NCBI RefSeq assembly: GCF_001469865.1
Contig: NZ_LOPV01000136.1
Location: 1 to 49,311, forward strand
Length of the DNA: 49,311 bases
Direction: 5' to 3'
Source of the DNA: Haloferax profundi
GTDB lineage: Archaea; Halobacteriota; Halobacteria; Halobacteriales; Haloferacaceae
This document shows, piece after piece, positions 41,063 through 49,311 of this stretch. Every line of letters begins with the position of its first letter. The stretch's first letter is position 1. The translations under genes were made by a program, and so were the position numbers. The notes beneath the pieces are model-generated. The model saw only the letters and a list, made by a program, of their open reading frames with translations. It was not told the origin of the DNA and searched no databases.

Positions 41063-42148
41063 ATGACCAACGAATCTCGTTTCGAACGAGAACGAGCGGT
41101 ACCTCGACGGCGCGTACTCGCCGCCGGAACCGGTCTCGTGACTGCTGGCCTCGCCGGATGTCTCGGCGGAACTGGCGGTGCTTCAGAGAGTGATTCGAAC
41201 TCGAACGCTATCGAATCTGACGACGGTCCCGTCGTCGTCGCGTCTTTCTTCAGTTTCTACGATTTCGCGCGAAAGGTTGCGAAGGACACGCCAGTGACGC
41301 TGAAGAACTTGATTCCCACGGGCCTCCACGGCCACGGGTGGGAACCCGACGCGAGTGTCACCCGCGACATCATCGAGGCGGACGCCTTCGTCCACGTCGG
41401 CGAGGACTTCCAACCGTGGGCCGACCGTGCGATTCAGACACTGAAAGACGACGACGTGGACACGCAACTCATCAACGTCCGCGAGGGCGTCGAACTCGTC
41501 GAACTCGCCGCCAGTCTCGACAGAGACGAAGAGGGCGTCGGCGAAGGCCGCGGAAGGGACCCCCACTTTTGGCTCGACCCCCGGCGCGCGAAGACCGCTG
41601 TGGACAACATCACCGAAGGCCTCGTCGAACTCGCACCCGAGTACGAAGACACCTTCCGCGACAACGCCGCGACGTACAAGACCGAGGTTCTCGACCGAAT
41701 CGACCGCGACTACCAGCGTATCTTCGACGAAGCGGACCGGAAGGTGGTCCAGTTGGCCGCTCACAACGCGTTCCAGTACATCGGTGTGCGCTACGGCGTC
41801 GAGATGCGCCCGCTCGTCGTCAACCTCGCGGCCAGTGGCGACGTGAAACCCTCGGACATCACCGAGGCGAAGCGTGTCATCGACGAGAACGACATCAAGT
41901 ACATCGGTGCCGGCGTCTTCGAGACGCGAAAGCCGGCAAAGCAGTTGATTGCCGAGACGGACGTCGAAGCCTACTACCCAGTGACTCCCTACGCGGGCGT
42001 CCGCGAAGACTGGGTCGAGAACGACTGGGGCTACGAGGAAATCGCCTACAACATCAACATGCCGACGTTCGAAGTCGTCCTCGGGAACAAGACGCCCGAC
42101 GAAGTCGGCTACGACGGGTGGGGCGACGAGTGGAGGAACTTCGAATGA
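41063..42148 (+). CDS. znuA: Metal ABC transporter substrate-binding lipoprotein (ZnuA-like)
   Basis: This 361-residue protein begins MTNESRFERERAVPRRRVL, with a Tat signal (arginines 15-17) and a lipobox AGC (Cys33). The cluster A-1 metal-binding residues are visible: His89/His91 in TGLHGHGWEPD, His168 in RDPHFWLDP and His234 in AAHNAFQYIG. The flexible His-rich loop of many zinc-binding members is missing, so zinc versus manganese is not settled. The adjacent ATPase and permease genes overlap or touch, making a complete importer. The ATG at 41063 agrees with a TATA box 30 nt upstream. Confidence 0.93.
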   Translation: MTNESRFERERAVPRRRVLAAGTGLVTAGLAGCLGGTGGASESDSNSNAIESDDGPVVVASFFSFYDFARKVAKDTPVTLKNLIPTGLHGHGWEPDASVTRDIIEADAFVHVGEDFQPWADRAIQTLKDDDVDTQLINVREGVELVELAASLDRDEEGVGEGRGRDPHFWLDPRRAKTAVDNITEGLVELAPEYEDTFRDNAATYKTEVLDRIDRDYQRIFDEADRKVVQLAAHNAFQYIGVRYGVEMRPLVVNLAASGDVKPSDITEAKRVIDENDIKYIGAGVFETRKPAKQLIAETDVEAYYPVTPYAGVREDWVENDWGYEEIAYNINMPTFEVVLGNKTPDEVGYDGWGDEWRNFE

Positions 42149-42936
42149 GCACGATGACCGCTTCCGATCGGGGGTCCGAAGGGCGTACTGCGTCGCAGTC
42201 CGACGAGGCAGTCGTCGAACTCTCGAACGTCGAATTCGGCTACACCGCGAGCCCTGTCGTCGAAGACATCTCACTCCGCATCGACCCCGGCGAGTACGTC
42301 GCCGTCGTCGGACCGAACGGGTCTGGGAAGTCGACGCTGATGAAACTCATGCTCGGCCTCCTCCGACCCGACGAGGGAACCGCGACCCTGTTCGGCGAAC
42401 CGTCGCACGTCTTCGACGACGGTGCACGAATCGGCTACGTCGCCCAGCACGCGAGTGCCTCCAAAGAGATGCCCATCACGGTGCGCGAAGTCGTGCGCAT
42501 GGGCCGGTTCCCACACGTCGGGTTCGGCCGCCTCTCTGCCGAAGACGACCGAATCGTCGACGACGCCCTCGAAACCGTCGGCATGACGGCGTTCGCCAAC
42601 CGGCGCGTGACGAAACTCTCCGGTGGGCAGCGCCAACGAGCGTTCATCGCACGGGCACTCGCGAGTGAAGCAGACCTGCTCGTGCTGGACGAACCGACGG
42701 TCGGTGTGGACGCAGAATCGGTCGACGCCTTCTACGACCTGCTCGAATCGCTCAACGAGTCGGGCATCACCATCCTGCTCATCGAACACGACCTGAGCGC
42801 AGTCACCGAACACGCAGACCGGGTCGTCTGTCTCAACCGTGAGATATACTTCGACGGCCCGACCGAGGAGTTCGTCGAGAGCGACGCACTCGCTCGGGCG
42901 TTCGGGACGGCAGCGACCTTCTTGGGAGGGAACTGA
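42145..42936 (+). CDS. znuC: Metal ABC transporter ATP-binding protein (ZnuC-like)
   Basis: The 263-residue ATPase starts at the ATG at 42145, overlapping the previous stop by 4 bp. It has Walker A GPNGSGKST (56-64), signature LSGGQRQR, Walker B LLVLDEPTVGVD and the H-loop LLIEHD. The pattern NVEFGYTASPVVEDISL near the N-terminus is that of manganese/zinc/iron importers. It powers metal uptake together with the flanking lipoprotein and permease. Sequence upstream of 42145 in the same frame has nothing protein-like. Confidence 0.95.
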   Translation: MSTMTASDRGSEGRTASQSDEAVVELSNVEFGYTASPVVEDISLRIDPGEYVAVVGPNGSGKSTLMKLMLGLLRPDEGTATLFGEPSHVFDDGARIGYVAQHASASKEMPITVREVVRMGRFPHVGFGRLSAEDDRIVDDALETVGMTAFANRRVTKLSGGQRQRAFIARALASEADLLVLDEPTVGVDAESVDAFYDLLESLNESGITILLIEHDLSAVTEHADRVVCLNREIYFDGPTEEFVESDALARAFGTAATFLGGN

Positions 42937-43946
42937 TGACCGCAGCCCTCCTCGTTCCGCTCCAAGCAGGCCTCTTGGACACGCTCCTCGCGCCGATGTA
43001 CGGTATCCTCGAGTTCTGGTACTGGTTGTTGACCCAACTGTACTACCTGACTGGCCTCGAACTCATCAGCCCGCAGTACAAGTTCATGCACCGTGCCATC
43101 CTCGTCGGCCTCTGCATCGGCGTCATGGCCCCTCTCATCGGGACGTTCCTCGTCCACCGACAACTCGCGCTCATCGGTGACGCCCTCGCGCACACAGCAT
43201 TCGCCGGTGTCGCCGTCGGATTATTCCTCAACGGCGTACTGAGCCTCGGCGTCTCGCCGTACCTGACCGCCGTCGTCGTTGCGGTCATCGCCGCACTCCT
43301 CATCGAACTCATCTCAGAGGCGACGGACGCCTACAACGACGTGTCGATGGCTATCGTCCTCTCGACGGGGTTCGCACTCGGGACGGTGCTCATCAGCCTC
43401 AACGCCGGTGGTCTCGCGGTCGGCATCAACCAGTACCTCTTCGGGAACCTCTCGACCGTCTCGGCGGAGAATGCGGCGATTCTCCTCGTGCTCTTCGCTA
43501 TCATCGTCGGGACCATCGCACTCACACGCAACCAACTCCTCTACGTCACCTTCGACGAGACGGCGGCGGCAGTCTCCGGTCTCTCGGTTACGTGGTACAA
43601 CCGCGTGATGGTCATGCTGACCGCACTCGTCGTCGTCGGTGCGATGCAGATTATGGGCGTCATCCTCGTCGCCGCGATGCTCGTCGTGCCCGTCGCCGGT
43701 GCGGCACAGGTCTCACGGAGTTTCTCCGAGTCGCTCCTCGTCTCCGTCGTCCTCGCCGAACTCGCCGTCCTCCTCGGTATCGGCCTGTCCTACTACGGCG
43801 AGGCGACGGCGGGCGGCGTCATCGTCCTCGTCGCAGTCGGCATCTACGTCGTCTCCGTCGCTATCGGAAAAGTCCAGGCGCGCGTCCGTGAGGACACGGC
43901 ACCAGAACTCGGGAGCATCGATGCAGGCGACGCCGGCGACGCGTAG
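42936..43946 (+). CDS. znuB: Metal ABC transporter permease (ZnuB-like)
   Basis: This 336-residue permease belongs to the ABC-3 family and has about eight or nine membrane helices. The first 25 residues are an amphipathic, poorly conserved lead. Characteristic segments are FLVHRQLALIGDALAHTAFAGVAVGL and AAVSGLSVTWYNRVMVMLTALVVVGAMQIMGVILVAAMLVVPVAGA. The GDALAHTAFAG motif lines the pathway in this family. The ATG at 42936 shares one base with the previous stop, so all three genes are translationally tied. The C-terminal tail is acidic. Confidence 0.95.
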   Translation: MTAALLVPLQAGLLDTLLAPMYGILEFWYWLLTQLYYLTGLELISPQYKFMHRAILVGLCIGVMAPLIGTFLVHRQLALIGDALAHTAFAGVAVGLFLNGVLSLGVSPYLTAVVVAVIAALLIELISEATDAYNDVSMAIVLSTGFALGTVLISLNAGGLAVGINQYLFGNLSTVSAENAAILLVLFAIIVGTIALTRNQLLYVTFDETAAAVSGLSVTWYNRVMVMLTALVVVGAMQIMGVILVAAMLVVPVAGAAQVSRSFSESLLVSVVLAELAVLLGIGLSYYGEATAGGVIVLVAVGIYVVSVAIGKVQARVREDTAPELGSIDAGDAGDA

Positions 43947-43953
43947 CCAATTG

Positions 43954-44607
43954 TTAGAGCGAGACGGTGACAGTCTCGTCGACTCCGGAGAGCCCCGAAG
44001 TAGTGAGCGTCGCCTCACGCCGGCCGGTCTTTTCGACTTCGATGCACGCTTTGAACGAAGTCTTCATCCCGGCGACGACGCTGCTCACGCTCGCGCCGAT
44101 GTCGCTACTCGTGTCGAGGGCACAGACACCGATTCCGTCACCACGTCGGAGTTCCGACAGGAAGTTCGAGTTCAGCAGTCGGTAGACCGAGCGTACGTCG
44201 TCAGCCTCCGCACAGATGGTCGAACAGAGGTAGATACCTGTCCGGAATCGAGGTGTCTGCTGCTGTGTCTCTGAGAGGTGCATCGAGAGGTTCATTCCGA
44301 GTTTCGTGAGGTCCCCAAGGTCGTCTATCGTGTCGATGTCGGTCCCGCTGGCACCGGTTCCGGTCAACACGGAGGACCGAGACCCGGCCCCGCGGACGGC
44401 CCGGTTGAGGGCGCGCTGGACGCCTCGCCCGCTCTCGTCCGTCGCGACAACGACGCTCCGTTCGTCCTCTTCTGCGGCGACGAGGCGGTAGAAGACGGAC
44501 TTGAGTGCGTCCGAGTCGTCACCGACGAGCAAGATGCTCGTCCCACTATCTATCGCGTCGAGTCCCATCGAGTCGGCGGTGAACGATTCCGAAGAACCGA
44601 GACTCAT
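43954..44607 (-). CDS. DUF7504-like small acidic protein
   Basis: The 217-residue protein begins MSLGSSESFTADSMGLDAI at ATG 44607, whose ATGA overlaps the stop of the upstream receiver-GAF gene. It has a RecA/KaiC-like alternation of strands and helices (GTSILLVGDDSDALKSVFYRLVAAEEDERSVVVATDE) but no Walker A. I match it to haloarchaeal DUF7504 from memory. Tight coupling with a signal-input protein suggests an effector or partner role. It converges on znuB with 8 bp between ends. Confidence 0.72.
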   Translation of the reverse strand: MSLGSSESFTADSMGLDAIDSGTSILLVGDDSDALKSVFYRLVAAEEDERSVVVATDESGRGVQRALNRAVRGAGSRSSVLTGTGASGTDIDTIDDLGDLTKLGMNLSMHLSETQQQTPRFRTGIYLCSTICAEADDVRSVYRLLNSNFLSELRRGDGIGVCALDTSSDIGASVSSVVAGMKTSFKACIEVEKTGRREATLTTSGLSGVDETVTVSL

Positions 44608-45497
44608 TGGACTGCCTCCATGGTTCGCATTCCACGCGCACCCTGTCTGAGTTCCAGAATCTCCATCGCCGTCTCGGCGAACTGCTGGAGTTCGTGTCGC
44701 TCTTCGGCGTCGTACGTGCGCACTTCGTGGTCGATGAGACACACCTGCCCGATGACGTGGCCGTCATTGGTCGTCATGTTCGCGCCCGCGTACGAGCGGA
44801 TGCCGAGGTTCGCGAGGTGAGGGTTCTCGCTAAACCGCTTGTCTTCGTTGAGGTCTTCGACGACCATCACGTCCTCTTGCAACATGCTGTGGGTGCAGAT
44901 GGTCTCTTCACGCGTGAGTCGGTCCCAGTCGCCGCCGTGACACGAGAGGATGTTCTCTTCGTCCGCTTCGACCAGACCGATGAACGCGATGGCCGTGTCG
45001 AAGTGACTCGCTATCAAATCTGTGAGTCGGTCGAAACTCTCCTCGATAGGGAGGTCGTCGATGTCGTACTGTGCGAGTGCGTCCAGTCGTTCCTGCTCGT
45101 CGTCCGGTTTCAGGAAACTGACCTGCGCGCTGTGGTTGATGACGTCGTCGACGACGAACGTCAATCGGTCGTACGCGTCGGGTAAGTCGCGGTTGATGTA
45201 CTCTAAGAGCACCTCCTCGAACGATGCCGTGTCGATTTCTCCCGGCGACACGTCGGTGAACAGCACACACGGTGTCTGCGGTGCGGTCTGTCTAATTGCC
45301 TGCGCGATTTCGAGTCCACTCCCACCGTCGAGTTCGTATCCCGTAACCACACAGACGACGGCCCGTTCGTCCAGTATCGTTCGGGCATCTTCGACAGACG
45401 TCGCTTCGACTGCCTCGAACGTCTCTTCGGCATCTATGGCGGCCGACACCTCGTCAATTCGGTCCGCTGTATCGACGCACAAAATTGTCCGACTCAT
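44604..45497 (-). CDS. Degenerate receiver-GAF signalling protein
   Basis: The 297-residue protein has an N-terminal receiver-like fold (residues 1-120) and a C-terminal GAF domain (about 135-285). In the receiver the usual phospho-acceptor aspartate is replaced: VCVVTGYELDGGSGLEI has Gly53 where the Asp should be, and the conserved Lys is replaced (INRDLP). The remaining acidic pocket is minimal (CVDT). This makes it a pseudo-receiver. The GAF domain keeps a FISVGLIDH-like strand set (ATIAFIGLVEADEE, GQVCLIDHEVR) and could bind a small ligand or chromophore. Start ATG 45497. Confidence 0.85.
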   Translation of the reverse strand: MSRTILCVDTADRIDEVSAAIDAEETFEAVEATSVEDARTILDERAVVCVVTGYELDGGSGLEIAQAIRQTAPQTPCVLFTDVSPGEIDTASFEEVLLEYINRDLPDAYDRLTFVVDDVINHSAQVSFLKPDDEQERLDALAQYDIDDLPIEESFDRLTDLIASHFDTAIAFIGLVEADEENILSCHGGDWDRLTREETICTHSMLQEDVMVVEDLNEDKRFSENPHLANLGIRSYAGANMTTNDGHVIGQVCLIDHEVRTYDAEERHELQQFAETAMEILELRQGARGMRTMEAVQ

Positions 45498-45499
45498 TG

Positions 45500-45519
45500 T
45501 TCACTCGAAAATTAGTGAA
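45500..45519. promoter_or_regulatory. Inverted repeat TTCACT-N8-AGTGAA
   Basis: Perfect 6-bp arms lie only 3 bp upstream of the receiver-GAF start codon (45497). In a short-leader transcript this would cover the start region and could be a regulator-binding site or a 5' stem-loop. Confidence 0.5.
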
Positions 45520-45777
45520 TGCGTGTAAAGTTCTATGCGCCAAATTATCACCCTCGATATTCAGGCTGTTTAAGCCGTCTATGGGTTGGTCTGCGAAGAC
45601 CTTCTGTCGAACCCTTCGACGGATGGCGACAGCGACTCTGAGCGCTCGCTTTTTGCACACTCGCAGATTCTATATCGCGTTATGTAGTTTACGACGGTAG
45701 AATACGGGTCCTCAGCCTGTACGCGCGACCAGCCACGAACCAATATCTTCAACAACGACCACGACGGATTCGCTCTC
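45520..45777. other. Intergenic region before the zinc-ribbon gene
   Basis: This 258-bp stretch between divergent starts has no convincing gene. A palindromic GAGCGCTC with five following T residues occurs at about 45638-45652. A TATA-like AATATC lies near 45741-45746, about 30 nt before the zinc-ribbon ATG. Confidence 0.4.
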
Positions 45778-45954
45778 ATGAGCGACCTCGAAATCGAACG
45801 CGAATGCCCGGTCTGTGGCAACGACACGTTCTACCTCGCCGCGAGCATGCAGGTCCACCTCGGGAAGAAGACCAAGTGGCACTGTACGAACTGCGACTAC
45901 GGTTACATCCACATCACGGACGACGTGGAGACCTACGCGAAGGCCGAAGCGTAA
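45778..45954 (+). CDS. Small zinc-ribbon protein
   Basis: The 58-residue protein begins MSDLEIERECPVCGNDTFY. It has two Cys pairs, CPVCG and CTNC, separated by about 30 residues, giving a single zinc beta-ribbon, with a C-terminal acidic helix (DDVETYAKAEA). I recall haloarchaeal homologues of this size; the function is unknown. It has an ATG about 30 nt after a TATA-like element and its stop lies 16 bp from the gcvPB stop (convergent). Confidence 0.8.
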   Translation: MSDLEIERECPVCGNDTFYLAASMQVHLGKKTKWHCTNCDYGYIHITDDVETYAKAEA

Positions 45955-45970
45955 GAAAAATCGAGTTTCG

Positions 45971-47392
45971 TTATTCTTCGTCGCCGAGCGACTGCCAGGA
46001 GAGTCGCGGGTTGCGTGCCGCGGACACCTGGTCGATACGTCGAGCACTCGTCTTCGAGGGCGCGGTTTCCAGCGCCTCGTCGGAGTCGGCGTACGCGGCG
46101 TTGAACGCGTGTGCCAGGTCGTCGAGTGACGCTTTGTCCTCGACTTCCGTGGGTTCCGTGAGCATCGCCTCGGGGACGAGTTCGGGCCACTTCGTCGTCG
46201 GCGGGTGGACGCCGTAATCGAGCATCCGCTTCGCCACGTCTGCGGCGTCGCGGTCACCCGACGTGGCCGCGAACTCGTGGTGGAACGGTCCGTACGGCAC
46301 GTCGAGGTCGATTTGCGAGGCGAGGTAGTTCGCGTTCAGCACGGCCTTCGCGCTGGCGTCTGCGAGGCCTTCGTCGCCGAGACGGGCGATGTAGGCGTAC
46401 GCCTTCACGAGCACCAACCAGTTGCCGGCGAACCCGTGGACTTTCCCGATGGACGATTCGGGTTCGTACTGTTCGTACCCTGCTGCCGTCTCGCGGACCA
46501 TCGGACTCGGGAGATACTCGGCGAGTTCGTCGACGACACCGACCGGGCCAGCACCCGGGCCACCGCCGCCGTGGGGCGTCGCGAACGTCTTGTGGACGTT
46601 GTAGTGCATGATGTCGAAGCCCATGTCGCCGGGTCGGGCGCGTCCGAGGAGTGCGTTGAAGTTCGCACCGTCGTAGTAGAGCAGTCCGCCTGCCTCGTGG
46701 ACCATGTCCGCAATTTCGACGATATCGCGTTCGAACAACCCGAGCGTGTTCGGGTTCGTGAGCATGAGCGCGGCCGTCTCCTCGGAGATGGCGGCGTCGA
46801 GCGCTTCGATGTCGACACGGCCGTCCTCGTCGGACGGGAGTTCGACCACGTCGTACCCCGCCATCGCGGCGGACGCGAAGTTCGTTCCGTGGGCGGACGC
46901 CGGGATGATGATCTCCGAGCGGTCGTCGTCACGGGCCTCGTGGTACGCCTTCGCGATGAGGATGCCGGTGAATTCACCTGCGGCACCGGCCGGCGGTTGG
47001 AGCGTCACCGCGTCCATGCCGCCGATGTCGGCGAGGTACTCCTGCAGGCCGTGGAGTAAACCGAGCGTCCCCTGAACCGTTCGGTCAGACCGGTCGGGAT
47101 GGACTGCCGCGCGCGGGTCGCCAGCGACGTCCTCGGTGAACGATGGGTTGTACTTCATCGTACACGACCCCAGCGGGTACGGACCCAGTTCGACGCTGTA
47201 GTTCATCTGCGATAGGCGGGTGTAGTGCCGCGCCAGTTGGGGTTCTGAGAGTGCCGGCAGTGTGAGTTCGTCACGCGTCAGGTCGTCGGGGAGGACGCCG
47301 TCGGCGTCGACTTCGACGGTGGTGCTGTCCTTTTCGGACAGGAGCGGTTCGTACACGTCGTCACGGCTGAATCGGGCTTGGTCGAAGTTCAT
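45971..47392 (-). CDS. gcvPB: Glycine dehydrogenase (decarboxylating) subunit 2
   Basis: The 473-residue protein is the PLP-binding P2 subunit of the split archaeal/bacterial glycine decarboxylase. The PLP lysine is in NVHKTFATPHGGGGPGAGP, with SCTMKYNPSF and HGTNFASAAMAGYDVV also typical. Together with subunit 1, it decarboxylates glycine and passes the aminomethyl group to the lipoyl arm of GcvH. It starts at an ATG that overlaps the gcvPA stop by one base, so it is last in the gcvT-H-PA-PB operon. Confidence 0.96.
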   Translation of the reverse strand: MNFDQARFSRDDVYEPLLSEKDSTTVEVDADGVLPDDLTRDELTLPALSEPQLARHYTRLSQMNYSVELGPYPLGSCTMKYNPSFTEDVAGDPRAAVHPDRSDRTVQGTLGLLHGLQEYLADIGGMDAVTLQPPAGAAGEFTGILIAKAYHEARDDDRSEIIIPASAHGTNFASAAMAGYDVVELPSDEDGRVDIEALDAAISEETAALMLTNPNTLGLFERDIVEIADMVHEAGGLLYYDGANFNALLGRARPGDMGFDIMHYNVHKTFATPHGGGGPGAGPVGVVDELAEYLPSPMVRETAAGYEQYEPESSIGKVHGFAGNWLVLVKAYAYIARLGDEGLADASAKAVLNANYLASQIDLDVPYGPFHHEFAATSGDRDAADVAKRMLDYGVHPPTTKWPELVPEAMLTEPTEVEDKASLDDLAHAFNAAYADSDEALETAPSKTSARRIDQVSAARNPRLSWQSLGDEE

Positions 47393-48735
47393 CAGGCTAC
47401 CTCCTCGAAGGCCGCGACGAATTCGTCTGCGGCGTCGGCGTTCGCCTCGGTGATACAGACCTGGATGTGGTGGTCGTCGAGTGCGTGGACCGCGAACCCG
47501 CGACCTGCGAGGTCGTTCGTAATCGCCGGTGCGGGTTGGTCTGTGTAGACGACGAACTCACGGAAGTGGTGCCGGTCGTGGACCGGGGCCTTCACGCCCG
47601 AGAGGTCGTCCAGACGCTGAGCGAGGGCACGTGCCTCGGTGACGGCGTCTTTCGCGATGCCGACGAGGCGGTCCGGACCCAGCCACGCGATGTGCATGGC
47701 GGTTCGGAGCGCCACCCACGCCTGATTCGTACAGATGTTCGACGTGGCCCGCTCTTTGCGGATGTGCTGTTCGCGGGTCTGGAGCGTCAGCGTGAACGCT
47801 CGCATGTCTTCGGAATCTTCGGAGACGCCGACGAGGCGGCCCGGAACCTGTCTGAGGTACTCTTCACGAGTCGCGAAGATACCGAGGCCCATGCCGTAGG
47901 CCGACCCGATGCCGAGTGCGCCTGCTTCGCCGACGACGACGTCGGCACCGACGCTCGCGGGTTCTTGCAGGAGCGAGAGGGCGACCACGTCGCTTCCGAG
48001 ACAGAACAGCGCGTCGTTCTCGTGGGCGATGTCGCCGATATCGGCGAGTCGCTCTTCGATGACGCCGCGGACGGTCGGACTCTCGGCGTAGACCATCACC
48101 GTCTCGTCGTCGACGAGGTCAGAGAGGGCGTCGACGTCGACAGCGCCATCGTCCATCGGGTACTCGCCGATTTCCATGTCTGCGCCGTCGAGGTAGTTTT
48201 CGAGGACGCCCAATCGGCCTTCGTGCAAGTGCTCGGGGACCAGCACGCGGTGTCCGCTCGCACCGCGTCGGAGGCGGTTCGCGAGCAGTGCGGCCTCGGC
48301 GAGGGCCGTCGCAGCGTCGTACATCGAGCAGTTCGCCACCGGAAGGCCGGTCAGTTCGACCAGCATCGACTGGTACTCGAAGAGGACTTGCAGGAAGCCC
48401 TGCGCAATCTCCGGTTGGTACTGCGTGTAGGACGTGAGGAACTCCGAGCGACGCGAGAGGTCGTCGACCAGTGCCGGCACGTAGTGGGCGTGGTGGCCGC
48501 GGCCGAGGAACTCGGTCAACTCCTCGTTGCGGGCGAAGAGGTCCGCGAGCGACTGTCTGAGTTCTCGCTCGTCGGTCGAGTCGATACCGAACTCGTCGTC
48601 GAAGCGCACGTCGGCCGGGATGTCGAAGAGGTCTTCGACGGAGTCGACACCGATGGCGTCGAGCATCGCGGCCTCGTCAGCGTCTGTGTGAGGGGCGTAC
48701 GGGCTTCCGACCCGCCGTCCGTTTCCAGCCGTCAT
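47392..48735 (-). CDS. gcvPA: Glycine dehydrogenase (decarboxylating) subunit 1
   Basis: This is the 447-residue P1 subunit (start ATG 48735, [20 protein letters not shown]). Diagnostic stretches are [39 protein letters not shown] and [15 protein letters not shown], all from the N-terminal half of bacterial P-protein. The C-terminal part contains [13 protein letters not shown]1 and P2 form the heterotetrameric decarboxylase. It lies between gcvH (stop just upstream) and gcvPB. Upstream in-frame sequence has no P-protein similarity. Confidence 0.96.
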   Translation of the reverse strand: MTAGNGRRVGSPYAPHTDADEAAMLDAIGVDSVEDLFDIPADVRFDDEFGIDSTDERELRQSLADLFARNEELTEFLGRGHHAHYVPALVDDLSRRSEFLTSYTQYQPEIAQGFLQVLFEYQSMLVELTGLPVANCSMYDAATALAEAALLANRLRRGASGHRVLVPEHLHEGRLGVLENYLDGADMEIGEYPMDDGAVDVDALSDLVDDETVMVYAESPTVRGVIEERLADIGDIAHENDALFCLGSDVVALSLLQEPASVGADVVVGEAGALGIGSAYGMGLGIFATREEYLRQVPGRLVGVSEDSEDMRAFTLTLQTREQHIRKERATSNICTNQAWVALRTAMHIAWLGPDRLVGIAKDAVTEARALAQRLDDLSGVKAPVHDRHHFREFVVYTDQPAPAITNDLAGRGFAVHALDDHHIQVCITEANADAADEFVAAFEEVA

Positions 48736-48736
48736 C

Positions 48737-49117
48737 TCACTCCGTCTGCTCGCGGTACTCCTCGGGAGAGAGGAGGTCGTCGAACTCGCTTTCGTCCGCG
48801 GGTTCGAGTTCGAGCATCCACCCGTCGCCGTACGGGTCGTCGTTGACGAGTTCGGGCGCGTCGAAGAGGTCTTCGTTGACGGCGACGACCGTGCCCGAAA
48901 TCGGGGCGTAGAGGTCGGAGACCGCCTTGATGCTCTCGACGACGCCGAATTCGTCGCCGGCGGCGAGTTCGTCACCCTCGGTGGGGAGTTCGACGAACAC
49001 CACGTCGCCCAGTTCGTCCTGAGCGAAGTCGGAGATGCCGACACGGACGGTGTCGCCGTCGGTGGTAGTCCATTCGTGCGATTCGAGGTACTTCTTGTCG
49101 TCGGGAATTTCGAACAT
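48737..49117 (-). CDS. gcvH: Glycine cleavage system H protein
   Basis: The 126-residue lipoyl carrier has the lipoylated lysine in [14 protein letters not shown] and the flanking beta hairpin [36 protein letters not shown]. It shuttles the aminomethyl group from the P-protein to T-protein. The start ATG at 49117 overlaps the gcvT stop by one base (TAATG), and the gene ends just before the gcvPA start, so it is tightly cotranscribed. Confidence 0.97.
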   Translation of the reverse strand: MFEIPDDKKYLESHEWTTTDGDTVRVGISDFAQDELGDVVFVELPTEGDELAAGDEFGVVESIKAVSDLYAPISGTVVAVNEDLFDAPELVNDDPYGDGWMLELEPADESEFDDLLSPEEYREQTE

Positions 49118-49311
49118 TATCGGTCGATAAAGGGTGGTGTGACTATCTCTGCGCGCTTTTCTCTGCCGCGGACGAGGACGTGCAGGACGGTCCCCTCCTC
49201 CGCGTACTCGGTCGGAACGTAGCCGAGGCCGATGGGTTCCGACAGTGTCGGACTCATCGTCCCACTGGTCACCACGCCCACGACGTCGCCGTCCTCGGTG
49301 GCGATGTCGTA
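49117..49311 (-). CDS. gcvT: Aminomethyltransferase GcvT, C-terminal part
   Basis: Only the last 64 codons are inside the window. They read toward the stop as [20 protein letters not shown] ... [11 protein letters not shown] ... IVTPPFIDR, the C-terminal barrel domain of T-protein ([18 protein letters not shown]). GcvT moves the one-carbon unit to tetrahydrofolate, or tetrahydromethanopterin-type carriers. The rest, including the start, lies beyond the right edge. It is first in the gcv operon shown here. Confidence 0.92.
   Translation of the reverse strand, partial: YDIATEDGDVVGVVTSGTMSPTLSEPIGLGYVPTEYAEEGTVLHVLVRGREKRAEIVTPPFIDR

Noticed and set aside
47467-48846. Long plus-strand frame opposite gcvPA
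   Set aside because: Shadow of the strongly conserved glycine dehydrogenase gene.

Overview
The window is a GC-rich stretch of a haloarchaeal (class Halobacteria) chromosome. The predicted proteins are strongly acidic, many genes appear leaderless with a TATA-like box 25-45 nt before the start, and the content is archaeal: Cdc48, RadB, HerA/NurA, ribosomal protein S8e, an AbrB-PhoU fusion, archaeal-type PilB/PilC and Tat lipoproteins. From memory the gene order resembles Haloferax and relatives; I could not verify this.

Layout, left to right. 0.1-6 kb: an atypical SDR protein, NAD kinase, a KaiC-type ATPase, an AT-rich orphan membrane gene bounded by hairpins, a membrane protein, a nitroreductase and a universal stress protein. 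6-12 kb: DNA-end processing genes herA and nurA with a small conserved gene between them, a HAD phosphatase, two small haloarchaeal proteins (one DUF2240) and rps8e. 12-19 kb: phosphate homeostasis, with an AbrB-PhoU regulator divergent from pstS-pstC-pstA-pstB-phoU. 19-27 kb: Cdc48, LarC with a His-rich insert, a VOC protein, a haloalkane-dehalogenase-like hydrolase, an RNase H-fold protein, RadB, and a four-CBS protein that ends in a domain resembling ribosome-hibernation factors.

27-36 kb is the most distinctive accessory block: a pilB-pilC type IV pilus motor pair followed by two very large proteins with pilin-type (class III) signal peptides. Both carry an invasin-like Ig module and the first also has a C-terminal beta-solenoid repeat, so they look like pilus-linked adhesins. 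36-41 kb: a HAD dehalogenase, a small membrane protein, a secreted repeat protein with a 21-bp tandem repeat, tRNA-Val(CAC) flanked by broken partial copies of itself (an integration scar), a small charged protein behind an iron-box-like palindrome and a structured intergenic segment, an overlapping pair of tiny genes (35-residue zinc finger plus winged helix), cobalamin adenosyltransferase and a glutaredoxin.

41-49 kb: a zinc/manganese-type ABC importer (lipoprotein, ATPase, permease) behind a palindromic promoter, a two-gene signalling unit (degenerate receiver-GAF protein plus a small acidic protein), a 58-residue zinc ribbon, and the glycine cleavage operon gcvT-gcvH-gcvPA-gcvPB, with gcvT cut by the right edge.

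Most of the window is conserved haloarchaeal core. The best candidates for something new are the PilB/PilC-adhesin operon, the CBS-HPF-like protein, the tRNA-Val scar, and the 39.5-40.1 kb cluster of palindromes, structured DNA and mini-proteins.
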